Shown: positions 8,524-16,628 of the stretch, one piece after another
Position numbering within the stretch: position 1 is the stretch's first letter
Layout of the letters: the number at the start of each line of letters is the position of its first letter
Assembly (NCBI GenBank): GCA_947178505.1
Contig: CAMWYR010000025.1
Coordinates: 1 to 33,086 of the forward strand
Origin: an uncultured Muribaculaceae bacterium
GTDB lineage: Bacteria; Bacteroidota; Bacteroidia; Bacteroidales; Muribaculaceae
Direction: 5' to 3'
DNA: 33,086 nt
Notes under the pieces: model-generated
Told to the model about the DNA's origin: nothing
What the model saw: the letters and a program-made list of their open reading frames with translations, nothing else
The model's database searches: none
Position numbers and translations under genes: made by a program

Positions 8524-10149
8524 ATGAAAAACAAACAACTTTTATTAGGCGACGAGGCATTAGCCTTGGGAGCCATCTATGCCGGTCTGAGCGGGGCCTA
8601 TGCCTACCCTGGCACACCCTCTACGGAAATCATGGAATATGTCCAGAAAAATCCGGTTTCCAAAGAGCGCAAAATTCATTCTCATTGGTCGAGCAATGAA
8701 AAGACTGCGATGGAAGAAGCTTTAGGTATGTCTTTCTGCGGCAAGAGGGCCATAACTTCCATGAAACATGTAGGACTTAATGTGGCAGCCGACCCGTTTG
8801 TGAATTCCGGAATGACCGGAGCTAATGGTGGACTGCTTGTTATAGCTGCCGACGACCCCTCCATGCACTCGTCGCAGAATGAGCAGGACTCACGCTTCTA
8901 TGCAGATTTTGCAATGATTCCGGCGCTCGAGCCCTCAAATCAGCAGGAGGCTTATGATATGGCGAAATATGGATTCGAACTCTCTGAGAAATTTGAAGTT
9001 CCTGTCCTTACACGTCTCGTTACACGCCTTAGCCATTCCCGTGCAGTTGTAGAGACAGAAACCGAAGCTATACCTGAAAATGAACTGCATTATCCGGCGC
9101 AGGCTCGTCAGTGGGTACTCATGCCGGCCGTTTCAAAGAAAAGAAACCGTGCTCTTATCGCCCAGCAGGAAGATTTCGTGAAGGCTTCTGAATCATCACC
9201 TTTCAATTCATATAAGCCCGGGACTGACAACCGGATCGGTATAATTGCGAGTGGTATCGCATATAATTATCTTATGGAGGCATTCGGTGGAAATTGCCCG
9301 TGCCCCGTGGTGAAAGTCAGTCAGTATCCACTCCCCAAGGGTCTCATCAAGCAACTCTACAATGACAGCGAGGCAGTGCTCGTGCTTGAGGAAGGCCAGC
9401 CATTCATCGAAAATAAAATCACCGGATTCTTTGATACGGAGAAAAAGATCTACGGCAAATATACGGGCAATGTTGTGAGAGACGGCGAACTGGATCCCGA
9501 TTCAGTAGCGGCAGCAATCGCGTCGCTTGTTCCTGACGCAGCCGGATTACGCAAGAATGAAGAGGAGAAAGATGTTCCTTCAATCGTTGCTCCGCGGCCG
9601 CCGATGTTGTGCCAGGGTTGCGGACACAGAGATGTGTACGGCGCTCTAAACGAGGCTCTGGAATCATACGAGAGCCCGAAGGTGTTCGGTGATATCGGCT
9701 GCTATACTCTTGGCTTCCTTAAGCCATTCAACGCAATCGACACATGTGTCGATATGGGCGCGTCGATCACTATGGCAAAAGGCGCGGCTGATGCAGGTCA
9801 GCACCCCGCTGTCGCAATTATCGGCGACTCAACGTTCACGCATAGCGGAATGACTGGTCTTCTTGACGCGATCAATGAGGATTCTCCTATATTGGTAATT
9901 ATATCCGATAACCTGACAACGGGTATGACAGGAGGTCAGGATTCGCAGGGCACGGGCAAGATAGAGGAAATCTGTCTCGGTCTCGGCGCGCATCCTGATC
10001 ACGTGAGAACCATTGACTCTTTACCCAAGAATCATGATGAGATGGTAAGACTCTTTAAGAACGAAATCGAACATAAGGGTCTTTCAGTAGTAGTTTCAAG
10101 AAGAGAATGTATTCAGACAGCACGTCGTCACGCAACTCAAAAAAAATAA
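8524..10149 (+). CDS. iorA: Indolepyruvate:ferredoxin oxidoreductase, alpha subunit, short form without ferredoxin domain
   Basis: 541 aa. The N-terminal pyrimidine-binding part is marked by YPGTPSTEIMEY (28-39) and the conserved NEKTAMEEALG segment (58-68). The thiamine-diphosphate-binding part carries CQGCGH (363-368) and GDSTFTH (434-440), followed about 25 residues on by SDN. With IorB it oxidatively decarboxylates arylpyruvates (indolepyruvate, phenylpyruvate, 4-hydroxyphenylpyruvate) to aryl-acetyl-CoA and reduces ferredoxin. The classical archaeal subunit is about 100 residues longer and ends in a domain with two 4Fe-4S clusters. Here the protein stops after SRRECIQTARR, exactly where that domain would begin, so electrons must leave by another route. 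It is first in a four-gene operon; iorB begins 8 nt after its stop. Confidence 0.92.
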   Translation: MKNKQLLLGDEALALGAIYAGLSGAYAYPGTPSTEIMEYVQKNPVSKERKIHSHWSSNEKTAMEEALGMSFCGKRAITSMKHVGLNVAADPFVNSGMTGANGGLLVIAADDPSMHSSQNEQDSRFYADFAMIPALEPSNQQEAYDMAKYGFELSEKFEVPVLTRLVTRLSHSRAVVETETEAIPENELHYPAQARQWVLMPAVSKKRNRALIAQQEDFVKASESSPFNSYKPGTDNRIGIIASGIAYNYLMEAFGGNCPCPVVKVSQYPLPKGLIKQLYNDSEAVLVLEEGQPFIENKITGFFDTEKKIYGKYTGNVVRDGELDPDSVAAAIASLVPDAAGLRKNEEEKDVPSIVAPRPPMLCQGCGHRDVYGALNEALESYESPKVFGDIGCYTLGFLKPFNAIDTCVDMGASITMAKGAADAGQHPAVAIIGDSTFTHSGMTGLLDAINEDSPILVIISDNLTTGMTGGQDSQGTGKIEEICLGLGAHPDHVRTIDSLPKNHDEMVRLFKNEIEHKGLSVVVSRRECIQTARRHATQKK

Positions 10150-10157
10150 TACATACT

Positions 10158-10739
10158 ATGAAAACTGATATAGTACTCGCCGGAGTAGGCGGCCAGGGAA
10201 TTCTTACAATCGCCACAATCCTGGGCGCGGCGGCACTTAAGGAGAATCTCTATCTGAAGCAGGCCGAAGTGCATGGCATGAGCCAGCGCGGAGGGGATGT
10301 GCAGTCAAATCTACGAATCAGCTCGGAGCCTATCCATTCCGACCTGATTCCTAAGAATGGTGCAGACCTGATTGTCTCTCTTGAGCCGATGGAGGCCCTC
10401 CGATATCTTCCATTCCTTTCAAAAGATGGGTGGATCGTCACGAATTCAGTGCCGTTCGTTAACATCGACAACTATCCACAGCAGGAGGAAGTAGAGGCTG
10501 CCCTCAGCCTGCATGGCCGTCTGGTGATGTTTGATATGGAACAGGTTGCGAAGGAAGTTGCAACTCAAAGGAGCTCTAATCTCGTGCTCCTCGGAGCCGC
10601 ATCTCCCTTTATCGATATCCAGCCCGAGAAGATCATTGAGGCTATCACAAACGTATTCGCTTCGAAGGGAGAGAAGGTGGTGAGTGCCAACATAGCCGCA
10701 TTCCAGGCCGGTCGGGTCCGCGCAACTGAACAGATGTAA
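10158..10739 (+). CDS. iorB: Indolepyruvate:ferredoxin oxidoreductase, beta subunit
   Basis: 193 aa from the ATG at 10158. An upstream in-frame ATG at 10107 would overlap iorA by 43 bp and add a low-complexity segment not typical of the family, so I reject it. The protein begins MKTDIVLAGVGGQGIL, the glycine-rich nucleotide-binding start of the gamma domain of 2-oxoacid:ferredoxin oxidoreductases, and continues with QAEVHGMSQRGGDVQSNLR, highly conserved in the beta subunit of this enzyme. It forms the CoA-side half of the enzyme with IorA. It lies 8 nt after iorA and 19 nt before the aminotransferase gene, so it is co-transcribed with them. Confidence 0.93.
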   Translation: MKTDIVLAGVGGQGILTIATILGAAALKENLYLKQAEVHGMSQRGGDVQSNLRISSEPIHSDLIPKNGADLIVSLEPMEALRYLPFLSKDGWIVTNSVPFVNIDNYPQQEEVEAALSLHGRLVMFDMEQVAKEVATQRSSNLVLLGAASPFIDIQPEKIIEAITNVFASKGEKVVSANIAAFQAGRVRATEQM

Positions 10740-10758
10740 ACTCCTTAATCCTGATACC

Positions 10759-12069
10759 ATGTTTCCATTAACACAAGAAAAATTTGACGAGGCTGTTAGG
10801 CGCCTGATGATAATCGACCTCTCTTCCGCTACCATCCGCCAGATTTGTTCGCTCTCAGCTGCATTGGAAGAGGATGCTGGAGAAGAAATGGTGCATCTTG
10901 AAATCGGAAATCCGGGTCTGCCGGCTGAAAATGTCGGAGTCGCTGCTGAAATCGCTTCCCTTGAATCGGGTATCGCTAATAAGTACCCGCCTATTCAGGG
11001 AATTCCTGAACTTAAGAAGGCCGGCTCCAGATTCATCAAGTCATTTCTCAATCTTGACATTCCCCAGAAAGCGATAATTCCTACCGTTGGATCGATGCAG
11101 GGCAGTTTTACTCTGACTCTTCTGCTTGGTCAGCGCATTAAGGGGAAGGATACGATGCTTTATCTTAACCCCGGGTTCCCGGCCCATGCCTCACAGGCGA
11201 AGGTGCTCGGGATCAAGCGTGAGGCGTTCGATATCTATAATTTCAGAGGGAAGGCGCTTGAAGCTAAACTTGAGGAATATCTGAGCAAGGGCAATATTTC
11301 CGGAATGCTCTACAGCAATCCTAATAATCCCAGCTGGACCAACCTCACGGAGGAAGAACTCGAAATCATAGGTCGTCTTGCTACGAAATATGACTGTATA
11401 GTGCTTGAGGATCTCGCATACTTCGGAATGGATTTCCGTACGGATATCAGTCATCCCGGCGTGCCTCCTTACGGAGCGACCGTAGGCCGCTACACAGATA
11501 ATTTTATCCTGATGCTTTCCGGATCAAAGATTTTCAGTTATGCCGGTCAGCGTATAGCGCTGGTGGCGATGAGTCAGGCTGTCTATGAACGCCAGTATGA
11601 CTTCCTTCGCGAATTTTATGAGATGCCTGCTTTCGGGGACGCATATATTTTCGGAGTGCTGTATTGCGCATCTTCAGGCACAGCCCACTCAGCTCAGTAC
11701 GGACTTGCCGCTATGCTTGATGCTGCTGCGGACGGTTCGCTTGATTTCATTTCTCATTGTACGGAATATGGCCGTCGCGCGGAAAGAGTAAAGAAGATTT
11801 TCAGTGATAATGGTTTCTACATTGTCTACGACAAGGATGGCGAACTCCCCATTGCCGACGGATTCTTCTTTACGATCGGTTATCCCGGAATGTCAGGCCT
11901 TGAACTTCAAAGCGAACTAATGAAATATGGAGTATCCTCCATTGCGCTTAATTCCACCGGTTCGGAGCAGCCGGGTATCCGGGCTTGCGTATCTCTTATC
12001 TCTGATGATGAGACAATGGAACGTCTGGAACGTTTCTTAAAGAAATTTCAAGAAGATCATAAGAGATGA
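10759..12069 (+). CDS. PLP-dependent class I/II aminotransferase (probably aromatic)
   Basis: 436 aa, fold type I. Key residues: NPNNPSW (187-193) and Asp218 with Tyr221 (LEDLAY) around the pyridine ring, Lys257 in SGSKIFSYAGQR as the Schiff-base lysine, Arg265 near the phosphate, and a C-terminal PGIRACVSL whose Arg would bind the substrate carboxylate. It is somewhat longer than the usual 390-400 aa because of an N-terminal extension of about 40 residues. Its place between iorB and a CoA-transferase gene, with a 4-bp overlap (ATGA) to the latter, suggests it converts aromatic amino acids to the arylpyruvates used by IorAB. The aromatic preference is inferred from context. Confidence 0.85.
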   Translation: MFPLTQEKFDEAVRRLMIIDLSSATIRQICSLSAALEEDAGEEMVHLEIGNPGLPAENVGVAAEIASLESGIANKYPPIQGIPELKKAGSRFIKSFLNLDIPQKAIIPTVGSMQGSFTLTLLLGQRIKGKDTMLYLNPGFPAHASQAKVLGIKREAFDIYNFRGKALEAKLEEYLSKGNISGMLYSNPNNPSWTNLTEEELEIIGRLATKYDCIVLEDLAYFGMDFRTDISHPGVPPYGATVGRYTDNFILMLSGSKIFSYAGQRIALVAMSQAVYERQYDFLREFYEMPAFGDAYIFGVLYCASSGTAHSAQYGLAAMLDAAADGSLDFISHCTEYGRRAERVKKIFSDNGFYIVYDKDGELPIADGFFFTIGYPGMSGLELQSELMKYGVSSIALNSTGSEQPGIRACVSLISDDETMERLERFLKKFQEDHKR

Positions 12070-13373
12070 GCCATCACGAAATCAAATATGTCAGTGCGGC
12101 AGAAGCCGTAAAACTGGTTGAAAGCGGGGATCACATCTATCTTCAGGGATCAACCTCTACACCCGAACTTCTTGAACAGGCTCTTGCCGACCGCGGACAC
12201 GAACTGAAGGACGTCACAATTTACACCGGTTTTGGAGTGTGTCGCGGGCGTTCACCTTTATGTCGACCGGAATTCAAGGATACTTTCCTTGTCAATTCAT
12301 TTTTCGTAAACAATGGTTTCCGTGCATGGATCGAGGAGGGTTACGGAACGACTACACCGCGCTTTCTGAGCCAGGTGCCCGGGCTGATCAGAGACTGTAC
12401 GTGGCGAGTGGATGTGGTGTTCCTGCAGTGTTCCTTGCCCAATGAAGAAGGGCTCGTAAGTTTTGGTGTCTCCGGAGACGTTGCATGCGCTGCCGTAGAA
12501 TCAGCAAATCGTCTGATAGCCCAGATAAATCCTAATATGCCGTTCTCGTATGGCGATCCGGTGGTGCACATTTCTGACATTGACGCGTGTGTGTATTGTG
12601 ACACTCCGTTGGTAGAGGTGCCGACAGCTACTCCTACAGAGGAAGAAAAGCGCATCGGCGAATTTATTGCCGGCCACATCCCTGACGGCGCCACTCTTCA
12701 GATCGGGGTCGGAGGCATTCCAAATGCAGTGCTCCAGGCACTCAGCTCGCATAAGAACTTAGGTCTTCACACTGAGGCGATGACTGACGGTGTTCTTCCG
12801 CTCCTTGCGTCCGGCGTTATCGACAACAGCAGAAAGAAAGTTCTGCCCGGAAAATCGGTTGCATCACTGGCTCTCGGCTCAAAAAATCTATATGAATATA
12901 TGGATGGAAATCCGGATATTGTGTTCAAGGATGTCGCGTGGACAAATAATCCCTACGTCATAGCGCAGAATCCGGCCGTGATGTCGATAAATTCATGTCT
13001 GGAGATTGATCTCACCGGTCAGATATGCGCAGATTCAATAGGCACGCGTATTTTCTCCGGCGTAGGGGGCCAGCATGACTTTGTATATGGTGCCTCTCTG
13101 AGTGAGGGAGGAAAATCCTTCATTGCCATGCTCTCAAAGACCGGTAAAGGGAAAACAAAGATCAAACCGGTGCTGACTGAGGGTGGAGGCGTGGTGACAA
13201 CCCGTTTCCAGGCCAACTACGTAGTGACGGAATATGGCGGAGTAGATCTCAGGGGAAAAAATCTCCCGGAGAGGGCAAAGGCACTTATCTCCATAGCAGC
13301 TCCCGAATTCAGGGAAGAACTGTCGGAGGCTGCCGCCGAACGATTCGGATATTCGTTCCTGCGGTTGAAATAA
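12066..13373 (+). CDS. Acetyl-CoA hydrolase/transferase family CoA-transferase
   Basis: 435 aa, family I CoA-transferase of the 4-hydroxybutyrate/acetate type. Recognised by GVGGIPNAVL (214-223), the HTEAMTDG motif containing the probable catalytic Glu237 that forms the glutamyl-CoA thioester, and the late VTEYGGVDLRGKNLPERA segment. It overlaps the aminotransferase gene by 4 bp, so it is translationally coupled. In this operon it most likely moves CoA from the arylacetyl-CoA made by IorAB to acetate or another acid, releasing the arylacetate and conserving the thioester energy. Other acids of central metabolism are possible substrates. A hairpin 18 bp after the stop ends the operon. Confidence 0.85.
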   Translation: MSHHEIKYVSAAEAVKLVESGDHIYLQGSTSTPELLEQALADRGHELKDVTIYTGFGVCRGRSPLCRPEFKDTFLVNSFFVNNGFRAWIEEGYGTTTPRFLSQVPGLIRDCTWRVDVVFLQCSLPNEEGLVSFGVSGDVACAAVESANRLIAQINPNMPFSYGDPVVHISDIDACVYCDTPLVEVPTATPTEEEKRIGEFIAGHIPDGATLQIGVGGIPNAVLQALSSHKNLGLHTEAMTDGVLPLLASGVIDNSRKKVLPGKSVASLALGSKNLYEYMDGNPDIVFKDVAWTNNPYVIAQNPAVMSINSCLEIDLTGQICADSIGTRIFSGVGGQHDFVYGASLSEGGKSFIAMLSKTGKGKTKIKPVLTEGGGVVTTRFQANYVVTEYGGVDLRGKNLPERAKALISIAAPEFREELSEAAAERFGYSFLRLK

Positions 13374-13391
13374 ACAGTTTAACTTGACGAG

Positions 13392-13409
13392 TAGCCTCCG
13401 ATGAGGCTA
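13392..13409 (+). terminator. Hairpin ending the ior operon
   Basis: Perfect 7-bp stem (TAGCCTC at 13392-13398 with GAGGCTA at 13403-13409), loop CGAT, 18 bp after the CoA-transferase stop. The downstream T run is weak, so termination efficiency is uncertain. Confidence 0.55.
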
Positions 13410-13435
13410 TGAGCTAATTCTTTGATATTAATATG

Positions 13436-13484
13436 TTTTCGGTTGCATATATGCGTAATATACGTAGATATATGTAACCGAAAA
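13436..13484. repeat. Long imperfect palindrome (17-bp arms)
   Basis: Arms 13436-13452 and 13468-13484 pair over 17 bp with a single G-T mismatch (outer part TTTTCGGTT / AACCGAAAA). The 15-nt centre is itself partly palindromic (GCGT...ACGT). It could be a second terminator for the ior operon or a regulator-binding site for the next gene. A separate 10-bp palindrome, CTGACGTCAG, follows at 13571-13580. Confidence 0.6.
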
Positions 13485-13617
13485 TGTTATATCTGCGCTC
13501 GAATTTAATCAAAATTGAGTTTCTATTGTTAAATTAATGAATGGATATCTGATAAATGAGCCGTTTCGGGCTGACGTCAGATGATTAATTCCGGTTTAAA
13601 TTTAATATTATCGAATC

Positions 13618-14157
13618 ATGGTAAAGGAAATAGAAAAAAGAATAGAAGAGGATCTTTACAACTTCTTACGCTCACAGGATCGCGTGGATGAGAAACTTCC
13701 GGAGTGTCCTGATGTAGAGGAATTATGGCCTCAGGTTGAGGAGGCTTATGTGCCCGACGGCGTTCGCGAATTTCAGGAGTATCCCGTGGCCTCACTCGGT
13801 TGGATTATGTTTGTCGGTATGGCCTTTGCGAAATACTGGGATGAAGACTGGGTAGCCTATGCGAATGTTGGTGGCAAGAAACTCTACGAAGACCTGAGAG
13901 ATGTAGAGGGTTATGATAAACTCGATGACACTGTGCTTTATAAAGTGCTTGGCCTTGATGAGAAAGAGGCAGATGCTATGATAGCCCTCGTAGGCGAGTG
14001 TGCTCAGCGCGTGCTTCATACTCTGCAGACTTGTGGAGTGGAACCCGGCAGTAAGGATGCGGCGCTACTCTACGTCGACTCGCTCCATATTCTCTATCTT
14101 TTCGGAATGCGTATGGAGCTTAATGCTCTTGGTTATCACATGACTAAAATGGGATAA
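13618..14157 (+). CDS. Conserved-looking hypothetical protein, 179 aa
   Basis: I do not recognise the family with certainty. The protein is soluble, acidic and largely helical, with no signal peptide. Notable are an N-terminal charged helix (KEIEKRIEEDLYNFLRSQDR), an aromatic central segment (WIMFVGMAFAKYWDEDWVAY, about residues 61-80) and a C-terminal helix rich in Leu, Tyr and Met. It resembles the small helical proteins of unknown function widespread in Bacteroidales. The stop codon is followed after 1 nt by a GTG start of the cation transporter gene, so the two are almost certainly co-transcribed and coupled. A role with the transporter is possible but unproven. Confidence 0.75.
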   Translation: MVKEIEKRIEEDLYNFLRSQDRVDEKLPECPDVEELWPQVEEAYVPDGVREFQEYPVASLGWIMFVGMAFAKYWDEDWVAYANVGGKKLYEDLRDVEGYDKLDDTVLYKVLGLDEKEADAMIALVGECAQRVLHTLQTCGVEPGSKDAALLYVDSLHILYLFGMRMELNALGYHMTKMG

Positions 14158-14158
14158 A

Positions 14159-15121
14159 GTGGCAAACTTCATCTCACGATTAATTCATCACCATCATTCC
14201 GACCAACAGCCTCTCGTTCAGACCTTACCTGATGAGAATGCGGAGAATGCCGGGAGAATCCGGAAAGTAGTAAAAGTAGGTTGTCTTGTCAATGCCTTGC
14301 TGATGATACTGAAATTATCAGTTGGGTATTTCGGCCACAGTGATGCACTGTTTGCCGATGGCTTCCATTCACTGAATGATGTGGCAGCCGACCTCATAAT
14401 GCTCGTTTTTGTCGGCATTTCCTATAAGCAGGCCGATAAGCGATATGCGTGGGGGTATGGAAAATACGAGACTTTCTCCTCATTTATAATATCGGCATTT
14501 CTGATCGGAATCGCGTTGATGATCATGTATGAGGGCGTAGAAAGCCTTGTAGGATATTTCAATGGCGAAACAATCGAGCGGCCCGATTTTTGGACTCTTG
14601 TGGTGGTGCTTTTCGCTATGGCCTGTAAGGAGGGTCTGTACCGGTTTTATTCGCATGCCGGTAAACTGTCAGCGTCAAAAGCATTGCTTGCCAATGCCTG
14701 GCATCACCGCAGTGACGCGATGGCTTCGGTCGCGACTCTGATAGGAGTAGGCTGTTCTTTCTTCTTCGGTGAAAATTTCCGGGTGCTTGATCCGATAGCC
14801 TCAATTGTAATCGCTGTTTTCATATTAATGCCGGCCTTCAGAATTCTGAAACCATCTTTCCTGGAACTAATGGACCGCTCACTTCCCGATTCTGACTATT
14901 CAAGGGCAGAGAAAGCAATTGAGGATGTCGTGGGAAAGCAGAATCTCCGTTACCTGAAAACGCGTCGGCATGGCCACAGCTATATTTTTGATATTGGAGC
15001 CGATGTCGACGGTAGCAAAAGCGTTTCTGATCTTGACCAACTCCGGAGGTCGATAAATCAGAATCTTGAGAAGGAGTTCTGCAAGCATATACAGGTTGTA
15101 CTGACCCCTTACCCCAGATAA
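14159..15121 (+). CDS. Cation diffusion facilitator (zinc-type) transporter
   Basis: 320 aa. GTG start chosen because it follows the previous stop by 1 nt and the next in-frame ATG would fall inside the first membrane helix. The N-terminus carries a His cluster (IHHHHS, residues 9-14) likely to bind metal. The tetrahedral transport site is visible as H70-x3-D74 (FHSLND) in helix 2 and H182-x3-D186 (HHRSD) in helix 5. The HD/HD pattern is the one linked to Zn or Cd selectivity rather than the DD pattern of Mn/Fe types. A C-terminal cytoplasmic ferredoxin-like domain follows from about residue 235. It would export divalent metal from the cytosol in exchange for protons. Confidence 0.87.
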   Translation: MANFISRLIHHHHSDQQPLVQTLPDENAENAGRIRKVVKVGCLVNALLMILKLSVGYFGHSDALFADGFHSLNDVAADLIMLVFVGISYKQADKRYAWGYGKYETFSSFIISAFLIGIALMIMYEGVESLVGYFNGETIERPDFWTLVVVLFAMACKEGLYRFYSHAGKLSASKALLANAWHHRSDAMASVATLIGVGCSFFFGENFRVLDPIASIVIAVFILMPAFRILKPSFLELMDRSLPDSDYSRAEKAIEDVVGKQNLRYLKTRRHGHSYIFDIGADVDGSKSVSDLDQLRRSINQNLEKEFCKHIQVVLTPYPR

Positions 15122-15187
15122 TTTTGGCGCCCGACCCTTGAGTAAATATCTCTTTAATGGATGGAGCCTAAATATGAATACCTGATT

Positions 15188-15225
15188 ATGAGCCGCTTCA
15201 ATGTGTTGACCTTGAAGCGGCTCAT
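15188..15225 (+). terminator. Strong hairpin after the cation transporter gene
   Basis: Perfect 14-bp stem (ATGAGCCGCTTCAA at 15188-15201 with its complement at 15212-15225), 10-nt loop, no long T run after it. Probably a terminator or mRNA 3' end stabiliser. Confidence 0.7.
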
Positions 15226-15330
15226 TGTATATGACCCGATTTAACAACTATGATTCCGGGTATGAAGACTTTCTTATAAGAATGCACGATATAATAGAAT
15301 CAGGATAGGGTAATTTTCAAAAATTTTCTG

Positions 15331-15338
15331 TAAATTTG
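15331..15338 (+). promoter_or_regulatory. -7 box (TAAATTTG) for ddl
   Basis: TAAATTTG matches the Bacteroidetes -7 element about 29 bp before the ddl start codon. No good -33 TTTG is present at the expected 19-20 bp distance. Confidence 0.5.
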
Positions 15339-15366
15339 CATTTTGAAGTTGAAACAATAGAAGATA

Positions 15367-16566
15367 ATGAAAACTAACGTCGCAGTCTTTTTCGGAGGAA
15401 GGTCAGTAGAGCATGAAATCTCAGTGATTTCAGCCATTCAGGCCATCAACGCTTTTGACGAAAATAAATATAATATCATTCCTGTATATATATCCAAACA
15501 GGGAAAATGGTACACGGGCGAGAATCTTCTCGACCTTAAGAATTACCGGGACCTCAATAAGCTTGTATCTGAGGCGACAGAAGTGTTCATGAAGCCCGAA
15601 TATGGAGATTACAATCTCTATAAGGCAACTACCGGAATGTTTTCAAAGAGGAATCCTGTAGTTGCCGAGCTTCACGTGGCTATCCCGGTTCTCCACGGCA
15701 CAAACGGCGAAGATGGTATTTTCGAAGGACTTCTTGAGACAATCGGTATTCCTTTCGCAGGATGCAACACACTCTCTTCGGCCAACGGTATGGATAAAAT
15801 CACGATGAAGATGATCCTTCGAGAAGAGGGTATTCCTGTCGTAGATTATGTATGGTTCACTGATCATCAGTGGAATAAGGATAAAGACAGCATAGTCGAA
15901 AAGATAGAACAGAAACTTGGTTATCCTGTAATTGTGAAGCCTGCTAACCTAGGTTCTTCCGTAGGTATCGGCACTGCGGCTGACCGTAATGAACTTATTG
16001 AGCGCATTAATAATGCTGAAAAATTCTCTCAACGCATTATTGTGGAGCACATGATCGAGCAGCTGAAAGAAATCAACTGCTCTGTGCTCGGGGATGCTGA
16101 CGATCATCAGTCTTCGGTATGTGAGGAGCCTGTAAAATCCGGTAAGTTCCTTTCATACGAAGATAAATATATGGGAGGCACCAAGACAAATCAGGGTATG
16201 CAGGCAAGTGAAAAGAGAATCCCTGCTGATCTTACGCCCGATATGAGTGAAAAAATACGACATATGGCAGGTGAGACTTTCCGTGTGCTCTCATGCCATG
16301 GCGTCAGCCGTATTGACGTGATGGTTGATGAGAAAGATAACTCTGTATATGTGAATGAGATCAATACGATTCCCGGCTCTTTGTCTTTCTACCTCTGGGA
16401 AGCTACCGGAATATCTTTCAGCCAGCTGATGGACCGCCTCGTGGCTCTCGCCCTGAAGCGTAAGCGCGAGACCGACCGTAAGACTTTTACATACGATCAG
16501 AATATTTTTGCACTTGGCGGTGGCACAAAAGGGGCTAAAGGTGCAAAAGGAGGAGTTAAAAAATAA
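15367..16566 (+). CDS. ddl: D-alanine--D-alanine ligase
   Basis: 399 aa, ATP-grasp enzyme joining two D-alanines for peptidoglycan precursors in the cytosol. The N-terminal FFGGRSVEHEIS motif (8-19) binds the first D-Ala, VIVKPANLGSSVGIG is the ATP/loop segment, and VNEINTIPGS near residue 335 carries the metal ligands and the oxyanion-hole glycine. It is longer than the usual 310-370 aa. Part of the excess is a C-terminal tail of small and basic residues (GGGTKGAKGAKGGVKK) with no fold. The gene is 62 bp before ileS in the same direction. Its promoter -7 box lies just upstream. Residue choice at the second subsite was not analysed, so D-Ala-D-Ala rather than D-Ala-D-Lac/Ser is assumed from the default. 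Confidence 0.93.
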   Translation: MKTNVAVFFGGRSVEHEISVISAIQAINAFDENKYNIIPVYISKQGKWYTGENLLDLKNYRDLNKLVSEATEVFMKPEYGDYNLYKATTGMFSKRNPVVAELHVAIPVLHGTNGEDGIFEGLLETIGIPFAGCNTLSSANGMDKITMKMILREEGIPVVDYVWFTDHQWNKDKDSIVEKIEQKLGYPVIVKPANLGSSVGIGTAADRNELIERINNAEKFSQRIIVEHMIEQLKEINCSVLGDADDHQSSVCEEPVKSGKFLSYEDKYMGGTKTNQGMQASEKRIPADLTPDMSEKIRHMAGETFRVLSCHGVSRIDVMVDEKDNSVYVNEINTIPGSLSFYLWEATGISFSQLMDRLVALALKRKRETDRKTFTYDQNIFALGGGTKGAKGAKGGVKK

Positions 16567-16628
16567 TCAGAACTGATATCCTCATTGGCAGCCTCCGGGG
16601 TGGTTGAGGGTAATTTAATATAATAAAC

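Noticed and set aside
10107..10157. Earlier start for iorB
   Set aside because: The ATG at 10107 would overlap iorA and add 17 residues not seen in the family; the ATG at 10158 gives the canonical MKTDIVLAGVGGQG start.
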